Of a DNA stretch of 59,826 nucleotides, positions 25,200 through 33,758 are shown one piece after another (position 1 is the stretch's first letter; each line of letters starts with the position of its first letter). Under the pieces are notes generated by a model. The model saw nothing but the letters and a program-made list of their open reading frames with translations. It was not told where the DNA came from and did no database searches. Origin of the DNA: Chloroflexota bacterium (GTDB lineage: Bacteria > Chloroflexota > Chloroflexia > QHBQ01). Where the stretch lies: NCBI GenBank assembly GCA_025355955.1, contig JANXYP010000006.1:1-59826 (forward strand), in the 5' to 3' direction. Both the position numbers and the translations under genes were made by a program.

Positions 25200-27425
25200 C
25201 TATTCCCGCTGCAGATGCACGATCAGCACGGCAATATCCGCCGGGTTGACCCCCGCGAGGCGGGCGGCCTGGCCCAGGGTGGCGGGGCGCATCTGCTGCA
25301 GCTTTTGCTGCGCTTCGCGGCGTAGTCCGGTCATGGCGAGATAGTCGAAGTCGGCGGGTAGACGGCGCTCCTCCATGCTGCGGGCGCGCTCCACCTCGAA
25401 GCGTTCGCGCTTGATGTAGCCAGCGTACTTGGCGATTAGCTCGACCTGCTCGACCACCTCCTGTTGGAGTTTTGAGTTTTGAGTTTTGAGTTTTGAGTTA
25501 AATGCTGAGTATTGGGCATTATCGGTAGGGGCGAACCGTTGTTCGCCCTGCATCCCGGCATCGGCATTATCGGTAGGGGCGAACCGTTGTTCGCCCTGCA
25601 TCCCAGCGCCGGCCTCATCTGTAGGGGCGAACCGTTGTTCGCCCAGCTCCCCCACCCAGCCTCCCTCGGTGGGGGATGGGTTTTCCTTATCTACAATCTG
25701 CAATCTATAATCTACAATCACTGGCAGCACATGGTAGGTTACATCCTGGCGCTTGAGGTAGTCCATTACGCTGCTGGCATGGGTGACGGGCGGGAAGCCA
25801 GCGGCGGTCAACGCCGCATTGAGGCCCGCGTTGGGGTTGATGCGTTCGCGGCTTAGGCGGGTGACGGTGGTGGCGATCAGTTCTCGCTTTAGCTCGACCG
25901 CTTCGTATTGCTGTTCGTCCAGCAGACCGAGGCGGTAGCCGATTGCGGCAAGGCGCAGGTCGGCGTTGTCAGTGCGTAGCAGGGTGCGATGCTCGGCGCG
26001 GGCGGTCATCAGGCGGTAGGGTTCGCGGAGCTCCTTGGTGGTGAGGTCATCGGCCATCACCCCGATGTACGCCAGGCTGCGCGGCAGGATAAGCAGTTCG
26101 CCGCGCTCAAGCTGCTCGATAGTCGCCCGCGCCTCAGTTGGCATATCCGTGTCGCGCACGGTGCGATTGGGCAACCCGCCAGCACGGAGCGCGGCGTTGA
26201 TGCCCGCAAGGATGCCCTGGCCTGCTGCCTCCTCGTAGCCGGAGGTGCCATTAATTTGCCCAGCGAGGAACAGGTTGGCGACCCGTTTGCTCTCCATGGT
26301 CGCCTGCAATTCGCTGGCTTGCACTGCATCATACTCTACCGCGTAGCCGTTACGCATAACCTCGACGTGGCGCAAAGCCGGGATGGTACGTAGCATTGCC
26401 AGTTGCACATCTTCGGGCAGGCTGGTGTTCGCGCCCTGCACGTATACCTCGTTGGTCTGCCAGCCTTCCGGCTCCAGGTATAGCTGCTGCCGCTCCTTTT
26501 CGGGGAAGCGCGTTACCTTGTCCTCGATGCTGGGGCAATAGCGCGGTCCCACCCCTTCGATGATGCCGCTGAACATGGGGGCGCGGTCGATGTTGTCGCG
26601 GATCAGCTGATGGGTGTCGGCGTTGGTGTGGATCAGGTAGCAGGCCATCTGCGGTCGCCACTCGCTCGGCTGGGGGTTGGGATAGATGGGTAGCGGTTCG
26701 AGCATGGTCGGCGTGGTCGGCCAGTGGCTGAAGTGCAGCGGGGTGGGGCTGCCATACTGGGGGGCGGTTTGGCTGAAGTCCAGGCTACGCGCATCCACCC
26801 GTGGCGGGGTGCCGGTCTTGAGCCGCAGCAGCTTGAAGCCAAGGCTCTCCACCGTCTCGCCAAGTTCGACCGCAGGCGCTTCGCCAGCGCGACCGGCGGC
26901 CATGGTCATCTCGCCCATCACAATGCGTCCGCGCAGGAAGGTGCCAGTGGTCAGCACCACCGCAGTCGCATAATAGGTTACGCCGCCATTGGTGACAATG
27001 CCGCGCACGATGCGCCGCCCGTCTGCCTCACCAATGATCAGCTTGCTGACCATTGCCTGCTTGAGATAAAGGTTGGGTTGCTGCTCGACCGCCTGCTTCA
27101 TCGTGGCGGCGTAGAGGCGCTTGTCGCTCTGCGCCCTGAGCGCCTGCACCGCCGGGCCTTTGCCGGTGTTGAGGGTGCGGATCTGGATGAAGGTGCGATC
27201 GGTGACGCGGGCCATCTCGCCACCGAGCGCATCGAGTTCGCGCACTACATGGCCCTTAGCTGGCCCGCCGATGCTGGGGTTGCAGGGCATCAGCGCGACG
27301 GTATCAAGGTTGGCGGTGAGCAGCAGGGTCCGCCGTCCCATGCGGGCAGCGGCCAACGCGGCCTCGCAGCCTGCGTGTCCGCCCCCGATCACGATTACAT
27401 CGTAGTTGTCGGTGAGAGGTGGCAT
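25200..27425 (-). CDS. mnmG: tRNA uridine 5-carboxymethylaminomethyl modification enzyme MnmG (GidA)
   Basis: A 741-residue FAD enzyme that with MnmE modifies U34 of several tRNAs. It has the FAD-binding VIVIGGGHAGCEAALAAARMG, MPCNPSIGGPAKGHVVRELD, LKTGTPPRVDARSLDF and YCPSIEDKVTRFPEKERQQL. The C-terminal helical domain is intact: EVVEQVELIAKYAGYIKRE and DFDYLAMTGLRREAQQKLQQ. The family is usually near 630 residues. The excess is an ~87-residue block (about 565-651) made of translated repeats, placed just before the conserved EQVE...KYxGYI segment. Reading frame is preserved on both sides. The start overlaps the DUF427 gene by 31 bp. Confidence 0.94.
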   Translation of the reverse strand: MPPLTDNYDVIVIGGGHAGCEAALAAARMGRRTLLLTANLDTVALMPCNPSIGGPAKGHVVRELDALGGEMARVTDRTFIQIRTLNTGKGPAVQALRAQSDKRLYAATMKQAVEQQPNLYLKQAMVSKLIIGEADGRRIVRGIVTNGGVTYYATAVVLTTGTFLRGRIVMGEMTMAAGRAGEAPAVELGETVESLGFKLLRLKTGTPPRVDARSLDFSQTAPQYGSPTPLHFSHWPTTPTMLEPLPIYPNPQPSEWRPQMACYLIHTNADTHQLIRDNIDRAPMFSGIIEGVGPRYCPSIEDKVTRFPEKERQQLYLEPEGWQTNEVYVQGANTSLPEDVQLAMLRTIPALRHVEVMRNGYAVEYDAVQASELQATMESKRVANLFLAGQINGTSGYEEAAGQGILAGINAALRAGGLPNRTVRDTDMPTEARATIEQLERGELLILPRSLAYIGVMADDLTTKELREPYRLMTARAEHRTLLRTDNADLRLAAIGYRLGLLDEQQYEAVELKRELIATTVTRLSRERINPNAGLNAALTAAGFPPVTHASSVMDYLKRQDVTYHVLPVIVDYRLQIVDKENPSPTEGGWVGELGEQRFAPTDEAGAGMQGEQRFAPTDNADAGMQGEQRFAPTDNAQYSAFNSKLKTQNSKLQQEVVEQVELIAKYAGYIKRERFEVERARSMEERRLPADFDYLAMTGLRREAQQKLQQMRPATLGQAARLAGVNPADIAVLIVHLQRE
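25463..25730. repeat. Repeat block inserted in frame in mnmG
   Basis: From low to high coordinate: TTTTGAG heptamers (25463-25499); three core palindromes (GTAGGGGCGAACCGTTGTTC...) at 25525, 25573 and 25621 with an exact 48-bp period; a CCTCCCTCGGTGGGGGATGG palindrome (about 25650-25682); and a degenerate AATCTRY heptamer tract (25690-25719). On the minus strand these read KLKTQNSKL, three GEQRFAPTD units, NPSPTEGGWVG and VDYRLQIVD. Confidence 0.9.
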
Positions 27426-27763
27426 ATCGCCTTTGCTAACTTTAGCTCGGCTATAGTGTCGCTGCCGGTGCCAGCGTAGAAGCCATAGCGGTTGGCGATG
27501 CGCTCATAACCTGGGAAGGGATGTTCGTAGACCCAGGCGACGTTTTGTGCGGTGCCGTCGGCGCTGACCAGATCCACCCAGAAGCAGATCCCCTTGTACG
27601 AGCAGTTATAGGTTCGCTCCGTGACCTTCAGCATCTCCTTGTTCACCTTGTCGGGGTCGAAGTACCAGTAACCTTCAAAGCCAAAGACTTCCACTGGCTC
27701 GATGCCGCTTGCCAATATCGCACCACCCCGACGCTGGCTAATCGTTATTTTGCGCTCGCTCAT
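27395..27763 (-). CDS. DUF427 domain protein
   Basis: A 122-residue protein of the DUF427 family, seen in GFEGYWYFDPDKVNKEMLKV, TYNCSYKGICFWVDL and AWVYEHPFPGYERIANRYGF. DUF427 proteins are small beta-rich domains of unknown function. The ATG at 27763 has an AGGGGAT Shine-Dalgarno; an in-frame ATG at 27796 is less likely. It lies upstream of mnmG and overlaps its start, so the two are probably cotranscribed. Confidence 0.82.
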   Translation of the reverse strand: MSERKITISQRRGGAILASGIEPVEVFGFEGYWYFDPDKVNKEMLKVTERTYNCSYKGICFWVDLVSADGTAQNVAWVYEHPFPGYERIANRYGFYAGTGSDTIAELKLAKAICHLSPTTTM

Positions 27764-27882
27764 TTTATATCCCCTTATTTGATGGTTGGCTGCCAATTAC
27801 ACTATTGCCCTCTTATTCTACCAATATCATAAGGGCAAGGTCAAGCTGGACAAAGCGGGACGGATGCGGTAAGCTATGCCCT

Positions 27883-28920
27883 ATGAACATCATTATCACC
27901 ACATCGCAGGTTCCGTTCGTGCGCGGGGGCAACGAGGCGCTGGTCGACGGCCTGAGGGATGCGCTGGCCGAGCGCGGGCATCGCGTGGATGTCGTGGCCC
28001 TGCCCTATCGCTGGTACCCGCACCATGAATTGGTCAAGAGCATGGCCGCCTGGCGGCTGCTCGATTTGAGCGAGAGCAATGGCGTGCCAGTTGACCTGGT
28101 GATCGCCACCAAGTTTCCCTCTTACCTGTCTGTTCACCCCAATCGCGCCCTCTGGCTGGTGCATCAGCACCGCCAGGCGTATGACTGGTACGGCACCCCC
28201 CTCAGCGATTTCGCCAACACCACGGAGGATAGGCGAGTACGCAAGATGGTGCAGCAGGCGGATCGGCTCGGTATCGGCGGCACCCCCGCCAGCCACCGCT
28301 TTGCGATCAGCCGCAACGTGGCGGGCAGGCTGCAGCGCTACAATGGCTTCACCGCCCAGCCGCTCTATCCACCACTGGCCCACGATCGCTGGCAGGTGGG
28401 CGACTATGGCGATTACATCGTGTTCGTCAATCGGCTCGATGCAGCCAAGCGACCGGCACTGCTGCTGGACGCGCTTGAGCAGGTGCCGGAGGCAAAAGCG
28501 GTGGTCGCAGGCAGCGGCCCGCTGCTTGAGTCGCTGCGGAAAAGGGTGGCGGATGGGCCACTGCAAGGGCGGGTCTCACTGCCTGGCTACGTCAGCGAGG
28601 AGCGTAAGATTGAGTTGCTGGCAAATGCCCGCGCCGTCTACTACGCGCCAGTGGATGAGGATTACGGCTTCAGCACCCTGGAGGGGATGGCGAGCGCCCG
28701 CCCCATCGTCACCACTGATGATGCGGGCGGCGTGTTGGAGTTCGTGCGCGACGGCGCGAACGGCCTGGTCAGCCCCCCCGATGTCATCGCGCTTGCCGCC
28801 AACATTCGCCGCCTGTATGCGGAAACGGAACTAGCCGCCACGCTCGGTCAGCAAGGGCTAGCCGATTATCGTGCCGCCGATATTAGCTGGGACAAGGTGA
28901 TTGCTGCGCTGCTGGGTTGA
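27883..28920 (+). CDS. GT4-family glycosyltransferase
   Basis: A 345-residue GT-B fold enzyme. The N-terminal half opens IIITTSQVPFVRGGNEALVD. The C-terminal GT4 domain has IVFVNRLDAAKRPALLLDAL, VVAGSGPLLESLRKRV and the EX7E-like acidic segment EDYGFSTLEGMASARPIVTT. It transfers a sugar from an NDP donor; acceptor unknown, plausibly a surface glycan. The ATG at 27883 begins the conserved strand; the longer frame upstream is intergenic. It diverges from DUF427-mnmG. Confidence 0.88.
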   Translation: MNIIITTSQVPFVRGGNEALVDGLRDALAERGHRVDVVALPYRWYPHHELVKSMAAWRLLDLSESNGVPVDLVIATKFPSYLSVHPNRALWLVHQHRQAYDWYGTPLSDFANTTEDRRVRKMVQQADRLGIGGTPASHRFAISRNVAGRLQRYNGFTAQPLYPPLAHDRWQVGDYGDYIVFVNRLDAAKRPALLLDALEQVPEAKAVVAGSGPLLESLRKRVADGPLQGRVSLPGYVSEERKIELLANARAVYYAPVDEDYGFSTLEGMASARPIVTTDDAGGVLEFVRDGANGLVSPPDVIALAANIRRLYAETELAATLGQQGLADYRAADISWDKVIAALLG

Positions 28921-28932
28921 GATATAAAGAAT

Positions 28933-28956
28933 GAGGGCGCACATCAGTGCGCCCTC
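28933..28956. terminator. Bidirectional hairpin terminator
   Basis: A perfect 10-bp stem (GAGGGCGCAC-ATCA-GTGCGCCCTC) located 12 bp after the glycosyltransferase stop and 28 bp past the stop of the convergent Gly-rich gene. It can serve both. Confidence 0.8.
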
Positions 28957-28984
28957 GTGTCTCTATTGTTTGGTGCTGGTCTGT

Positions 28985-29503
28985 TTAGCCCCGCTTGGTT
29001 ACGCTCTCGCCTTCGCCTTGCTCAGGCGCATTGTGCTGCCAGTGGCGATGCCCGAACGGGCCGTGAAAGTGTTCACCGCTGCGGCGTTGGCCGGGGTGTT
29101 CGCCCCAGCCTTGCGGGCCAGTGGGCGGGCCGCCCCAGGGCCGACCCCCGCCGAAGCGCGGGCCAGCGAACGGGCCACGGAAGCCCCACCAGCCACCGCC
29201 GAAGCGATAGCCGGGGCCGCCCTGTCCAGGGCCGAAGCCAGGACGTGGGCCGGGGCCGAAGCCGTGGCCTTGACCGCCGGGGCCAAAGCTGGGGCGACCC
29301 TGCCAACCACCGCGTCCTTGCTGCTCACGGGCCTGCCGCCAGTCGTTGATGCCAGCGGCCTGCTCCTCATCTACCTCGCCGTCCTTGACCGCCTGGGTCA
29401 GCGTGTCTTGCCACGCTTGCTTGCGGGCCTCGTCCAGCTTTTCGCGGCTGATGCCGAGAGTGTCGGCCAGCTTCTGCCAGTATGTATCTCTGTTGAATGC
29501 CAT
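28985..29503 (-). CDS. Small Gly/Pro/His/Trp-rich protein, unknown function
   Basis: A 172-residue protein. Residues 1-60 form a charged helical hairpin resembling YckD/DUF2680-like segments (YWQKLADTLGISREKLDEAR, ...QAVKDGEVDEEQAAGINDW). The remainder is low complexity (GPGGQGHGFGPGPRPGFGPG, HFHGPFGHRHWQHN), with no cysteine. There is no signal peptide. A GAGGT Shine-Dalgarno precedes the ATG. The His/Gly-rich tail could bind metal or be structural; this is only a guess. Confidence 0.65.
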   Translation of the reverse strand: MAFNRDTYWQKLADTLGISREKLDEARKQAWQDTLTQAVKDGEVDEEQAAGINDWRQAREQQGRGGWQGRPSFGPGGQGHGFGPGPRPGFGPGQGGPGYRFGGGWWGFRGPFAGPRFGGGRPWGGPPTGPQGWGEHPGQRRSGEHFHGPFGHRHWQHNAPEQGEGESVTKRG

Positions 29504-29752
29504 AGGTATTGTACCTCTTTCTGTATATAATAAGCGCTCTCTTGTATAGGCGCTTTACGGTTAGTCTAAGGGAACGCTGCAGTCATCCCCATGCTAGATT
29601 ATACCGCTGCACTGCGCCACTTGTTTCGCTGGCGGCCGGAATCTAACACGCTTCTAACACCAATACGTCATGATGCTGGTGGAAAACGGATGGGCGCGGA
29701 TTTATCGCGCATCTACGGAAAACACCATCTCCTTGCTGAGTAGGTGTAAATT

Positions 29753-29847
29753 GCACCAGGGCGGGCGGCCGCCCGCACCTACGGTTGGTGTGGACATTGC
29801 TGGCGCTGCACCAGGGCGGGCAGCCGCCCGCCCCTACGATTGGTGTG
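29753..29847. repeat. Two tandem GC-rich palindromic repeats
   Basis: Two copies of TTGCACCAGGGCGGGCGGCCGCCCG-like sequence (the palindrome GGGCGGGCGGCCGCCCGC and a variant with CAG), each followed by a CCTACGRTTGGTGTGG segment, ~55 bp apart. They sit immediately downstream of the aldolase/dehydrogenase stop at 29849. The core palindrome family is related in position (GCCCGCCCCTAC) but not in loop. Confidence 0.65.
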
Positions 29848-29848
29848 G

Positions 29849-31996
29849 TTAGCGGGGGAAGGCTTCGCGTAGGCCGCCGTCTACCGGCATCATACTGCCG
29901 GTGGTCTTGGCAGTGCGGTCGGAGGCGTAGAATAGGGCGGCCTCGGCCACATCCTCAGCGGTTACTTCGACGCGCAGCAGGTTGCGCTGGCGGTAGAAAT
30001 CCTCAAGTTGGTCAGGAGCAATGCCGTAGGAGCGGGCGCGCTCGGTACGCACCTCAGCGCTCCACAGCCCGGAGCCGGAGAAGATTGCGTCGGGGTTGAC
30101 CATGTTCGAGCGGATGCCAAATGGCCCGCCTTCAAGGGCCAACACCCGCGCCAGTTGCGCCTCTGCCGCCTTCGCCGCGCTATATGCGCCGAAATCCTTG
30201 CCCGGCGCGGTCACGTTCTTGGTGGCGATGAACACCAGGCTGCCGCCCGTACCTTGCGCCTTCATCACCCGCAGCGCCTCGCGGGCCACCAGAAAGTGGC
30301 CGGTGGCGTTGACCGCGAAACTGCGCTGCCAATCCGCCAGGGTAAGCTCGTCAATCGGGCAACTCTGGGCGATGCCCGCATTGGATACCAGCACATCGAG
30401 GCCGCCATATTCCAGCAGCATCCGTTGATAGGCCGCCTGCACACTAGCCTCGTCGCTGACGTTCATCTCCACTGCGATGGCGCGATTGTTGGGGTTGGCC
30501 TTGTTTAGTTCGTCGGCCAGCGTCACCGCTTTGTCAATATCCAAATCAGCGCAGACCACGTGTGCGCCCGCAGCGGCGAAGCGGTGGGCGATGCCCGCAC
30601 CGATGGCTCCCGCCGCGCCGGTGAGCAGCGCCACCCGCCGCGCTAGCTCTTTCTCTGGCGGCGCGAGGGTTAGCTTGTATAGCTCCAGCGGCCAGTATTC
30701 CGCCGCAAACGCATCCTTGTCGGACAGCGAGCGATAACCGCCAGTGCGCTCCGCCGCTGCGATGATGGCGATGGTGTGATGGTAGATGTCGTTGGCGATC
30801 ATCACCGCCTTGCTGTCGCGGCCCACGCTGAACATCCCTAGCCCGCGTATCAACACCACGCGCGGCACTGCTGGCAGCATCGGCTCACCCGTCTGATGCT
30901 GCTGGTAGTAGGCCACATATTCCTTAGCCCATTTGTCATACGCCTGTCGTGCTGCCGCGATGAGTGCGACTGGGTCGGTTGGGTCAGCGGCATCAATCCA
31001 CAGTGGGTGGCGTTTGGTGTTGAGGATATGGTCGGGGGTGGCTGCGCCCTCGCGCAACACAGCGGGCAGCCGCTCTAGGCTGATAGTCTCGCCATTGACG
31101 AAGGCCAGCACGTCCTCGCTATCGTCAAAGCGCATCACCACCCGCTCGACTTGTCCGCCCTGGCTCAGTATCCCGCGCAGGGTGGGGGCGAGGGTGGAGT
31201 TTTGAGTTTTGAGTTTTGAGTTTTGAGTTGGGTTGGCTGTTTCCACGCTGACAGAAACGTGCTGGCTACTCCCCTCCCGCCGGGAGGGGTTGGGGGTGGG
31301 TGTACCTGGGGTAATGAATTGAGCAGCATAGCGGGCGGCACGGTCTACCATCTCGATGTGGCGTTGGTAGGCCTCGTGAGGGTCATCGGCCCAGGTGATC
31401 AGGCCGTGGTTGAGCAGGATTACGCCCTTGATTGTGGGTCTGCTGAGGGCGGACGCGCCCACCAGTTTCGACAGGTAGAAGCCGGGACGGTGGTAGGGGA
31501 TGATCGCCAGCTCGTCGCCGTAAAGTTCGGCCAGGATCTCGGTGCAGCGTTGGTTGTTGGTTACAGCAAGGATGGCATCGGCGTGGCTATGCACTACGCT
31601 GCGGGCGGGAACGAAGCCGTGTAGCAGCGTTTCAATCGAGGGGCGGCTGGAGTTCGGTTCGATCAGGGTGTGGGCCAGATACTCTACCATCTGCTCGTCG
31701 CTCATCGACCCTTGTTCAAACAGGGCAAGCACATCGTCCATCCGCACGCCAGGGAAGTCGCGCTGCGTCACTGCCTTGAGGTCGGAGCCGCTGCCTTTCA
31801 CCCGCATTACGTAGGTGTCGCGGCCACGAAAGTCGGTTTCGTGCAGCTTCAGCGAGGTGTTACCGCCGCCCCAAACCACCAGGCGCGGGTCGCTGCCCAC
31901 CAACCGTGACTGATACACCAGCAGATCCAACCCCGCCAACCCAGCCACCGCCTGCCCATCCCAGCGGTCGGCGATAATTCGCTCCTCTGTCATCAT
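29849..31996 (-). CDS. Bifunctional rhamnulose-1-phosphate aldolase / alcohol dehydrogenase-type fusion
   Basis: A 715-residue two-domain protein. Residues 1 to about 370 are a class II aldolase (VVWGGGNTSLK; zinc ligands in SVVHSHADAIL and VILLNHGLITWADDPHEAY). Residues about 455-715 are a short-chain dehydrogenase: ALLTGAAGAIGAGIAHRFAA cofactor loop, LVSNAGIAQS, FGAYSAAKAAEAQLARVLAL (YxxxK) and a terminal GSMMPVDGG. The domain order matches the RhaD aldolase/lactaldehyde-dehydrogenase-type family, which splits a sugar 1-phosphate and oxidises or reduces the aldehyde. Residues about 229-268 are repeat-derived (see 31192-31310). The GH1-like gene lies 18 bp upstream, suggesting a sugar-catabolic unit. 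Confidence 0.87.
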   Translation of the reverse strand: MMTEERIIADRWDGQAVAGLAGLDLLVYQSRLVGSDPRLVVWGGGNTSLKLHETDFRGRDTYVMRVKGSGSDLKAVTQRDFPGVRMDDVLALFEQGSMSDEQMVEYLAHTLIEPNSSRPSIETLLHGFVPARSVVHSHADAILAVTNNQRCTEILAELYGDELAIIPYHRPGFYLSKLVGASALSRPTIKGVILLNHGLITWADDPHEAYQRHIEMVDRAARYAAQFITPGTPTPNPSRREGSSQHVSVSVETANPTQNSKLKTQNSTLAPTLRGILSQGGQVERVVMRFDDSEDVLAFVNGETISLERLPAVLREGAATPDHILNTKRHPLWIDAADPTDPVALIAAARQAYDKWAKEYVAYYQQHQTGEPMLPAVPRVVLIRGLGMFSVGRDSKAVMIANDIYHHTIAIIAAAERTGGYRSLSDKDAFAAEYWPLELYKLTLAPPEKELARRVALLTGAAGAIGAGIAHRFAAAGAHVVCADLDIDKAVTLADELNKANPNNRAIAVEMNVSDEASVQAAYQRMLLEYGGLDVLVSNAGIAQSCPIDELTLADWQRSFAVNATGHFLVAREALRVMKAQGTGGSLVFIATKNVTAPGKDFGAYSAAKAAEAQLARVLALEGGPFGIRSNMVNPDAIFSGSGLWSAEVRTERARSYGIAPDQLEDFYRQRNLLRVEVTAEDVAEAALFYASDRTAKTTGSMMPVDGGLREAFPR
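31192..31310. repeat. Repeat block inserted in frame in the aldolase/dehydrogenase gene
   Basis: TTTTGAG heptamers (31197-31229) and a CTCCCCTCCCGCCGGGAGGG palindrome (31268-31300). Read on the minus strand they give PTPNPSRREGSSQH and TQNSKLKTQNSTL, between the aldolase core and the following conserved region. The frame is kept. Confidence 0.85.
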
Positions 31997-32014
31997 CCCT
32001 GCCCTTTCTGCAAA

Positions 32015-33280
32015 TCAGTCGTCTTGTGGCGCAACCGCAATGCTGAGGTCGAGGCATAGGCTCTGCGCGGGTAGCACATCGCGCCACTGGCGCACCAAAT
32101 CGCGGTAGGCACGCCCCACCGGGCGCATCTGGCGGTGCAGGTCGTAGAGGCCCAGCGGGTTGATATGGTTGTTATCTTCGCGTAGAGCGGTATCCCAGTC
32201 CACCTGATCGGTGAGGCTGTACCAGGTGAAGCCGATTATCGGCACTCCGGCATCGCGCAGATGCACCATGTTAGTCCACTGCTTCCACAACCACAGCGGC
32301 GCTTCAGCCGCGTTCTGCAAGTTAGTCTCGGTGTGCATAACTGGCAGGCGATAGCGATCGAAGTAGTCTTTGGTAATCATGTAGTAGCCGAGCGTTTCGC
32401 CAGCGGGCCGCTCGAGACCATCGGAGTCTACCAGGTGTTCGTTGGTGATATAGTAATCATTGCCCATAATCTGGTAGGGGCGCAACGCACGTCCCTCTTT
32501 GCTGAACCAGTGAAACTCCTCGCGGCTCATGCCATTATCCAACAGATACTCGTAGCTGCACTGGCAAACCCCGTGATGCCCATAGCAAAGATCGAGCGAG
32601 AGGAAGCGGCGGTGGTTGAGTTCATCGCTTAGTTCCTGCACTGAGGGGTTGGCGGGGTGGAAGTATTCGCTCGATTCGCTTTGCACGAAGTAAGCCTTCG
32701 GCTGCACCTTTAGTATCGCCTGCTCCGCCAGTATGTTTGCCTTTGCCATATGCTTAAGGGCGGTGACAAACGCATGGTCGCTACGTAGCCGCTCATTCCA
32801 CCAACCCAGCAGCGCGGAAAACTTGGCGCAGACGTAGATCTCGTTGACTGGAGTGTAGAGGTGGACCCAGGGATAACGCGCCGCGAATGCGCCCGCATAT
32901 TCGGCAAACAAGGCGGGCCAGTCGGGATTCTGAAAGTTGCCCACCCAGTCGGGTACGCCAAAGTGGCAGAGGTCGACGATGGGGATGATGTTACGATGGC
33001 GCAGCGCTGCGAACGTGGCATCGGCAAACGACCAATCGTACCGTCCTGGCCCAATGTGGGTCTTGTAATAAGGCGGACCGTAGCGTAGATATTCTAGCTC
33101 AAGCTCATTTACCAGGGCAAAGTCGTCCTGCCAGTAGTCATAGTGGCCGGTCTTCGCCATCTCGTCAACTCGAAGGTCAAGCCCGTTGCGGTCGGTAATT
33201 ATCGGGTAACTGTTCTCGATGCCGGTGGCGAACATAAATCGCCCCCCTTGCTGGGTTGGCCTTGAAGTCAACTTTGGCAT
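32015..33280 (-). CDS. GH1-like glycoside hydrolase (beta-glycosidase type)
   Basis: A 421-residue TIM-barrel protein without signal peptide. GH1-like order of motifs: YLRYGPPYYKTHIGPGRYDW near the start, IVDLCHFGVPDWVGNFQNPD, the acid/base Glu in LYTPVNEIYVCAKF, and a likely nucleophile Glu in PVMHTETNLQN. GFTWYSLTDQVDWD replaces the GH1 'YxxWSLLDNFEW' segment. Probable cytoplasmic hydrolysis of a beta-linked sugar, upstream of the aldolase/dehydrogenase. Two starts are plausible: 33280 (AGGAG) and the ATG at 33235. Confidence 0.8.
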   Translation of the reverse strand: MPKLTSRPTQQGGRFMFATGIENSYPIITDRNGLDLRVDEMAKTGHYDYWQDDFALVNELELEYLRYGPPYYKTHIGPGRYDWSFADATFAALRHRNIIPIVDLCHFGVPDWVGNFQNPDWPALFAEYAGAFAARYPWVHLYTPVNEIYVCAKFSALLGWWNERLRSDHAFVTALKHMAKANILAEQAILKVQPKAYFVQSESSEYFHPANPSVQELSDELNHRRFLSLDLCYGHHGVCQCSYEYLLDNGMSREEFHWFSKEGRALRPYQIMGNDYYITNEHLVDSDGLERPAGETLGYYMITKDYFDRYRLPVMHTETNLQNAAEAPLWLWKQWTNMVHLRDAGVPIIGFTWYSLTDQVDWDTALREDNNHINPLGLYDLHRQMRPVGRAYRDLVRQWRDVLPAQSLCLDLSIAVAPQDD

Positions 33281-33470
33281 AGCTAGTTTGCTCCTGGTTG
33301 GATTTTAGCGGCTGAAGCTGCAAGCGAACACATCCGGTGCAACATCGCTCTGCTGCAAAATTGTAAGGCATATTGGTTGGTTCGTCAATGCGCCGTGTCA
33401 TCGAGATTGGTGGCACGGATATTGATGAAAACGTGCTAATATAGAGCTACGAATAGCGAGGGGAGAAAAT

Positions 33471-33698
33471 ATGATGGCAGATGAAATCACCAACGTCGAG
33501 GTAGGAAACCATCTATCGACTCAAGGGAGTGATGATGAGGTATACGGGCCAGAACAGCGAACCTGGAGCAACGTCAGTCGTGGGTTCGCCGAGGATAGCC
33601 AGGCCAGCGATTATGTTCGTCACGAGGCCCGCCTGGCTGATAGCCGCAGCCGCCCGCGATCAAGCACTGCGATAGACGAAACGGGTGAGACGGTTTAA
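33471..33698 (+). CDS. Small acidic hypothetical protein
   Basis: A 75-residue ORF preceded by GAGGGGAG 5 nt before the ATG (tandem ATG ATG). The product is polar and acidic (EITNVEVGNHLSTQGSDDEV, SASDYVRHEARLADSRSR-like), without membrane or metal motifs, and probably disordered. It matches no family I know. The good Shine-Dalgarno is the main support; its low-complexity composition argues for caution. Confidence 0.45.
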   Translation: MMADEITNVEVGNHLSTQGSDDEVYGPEQRTWSNVSRGFAEDSQASDYVRHEARLADSRSRPRSSTAIDETGETV

Positions 33699-33758
33699 TC
33701 ACTGTCATGGTAAGGTGAAGCCACCGTTAGCAGCACACCCGCACCAGGACGCTAAACA

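Noticed and set aside
25525-25644. Possible CRISPR array (three 24-bp repeats, 24-bp spacers)
   Set aside because: The repeats are the dispersed palindrome, the 'spacers' are themselves similar to each other, the block is inside mnmG in frame, and no cas gene is present.
27874-28566. 230-codon minus-strand open frame
   Set aside because: Antisense to the GT4 glycosyltransferase; no ribosome-binding site or motif.
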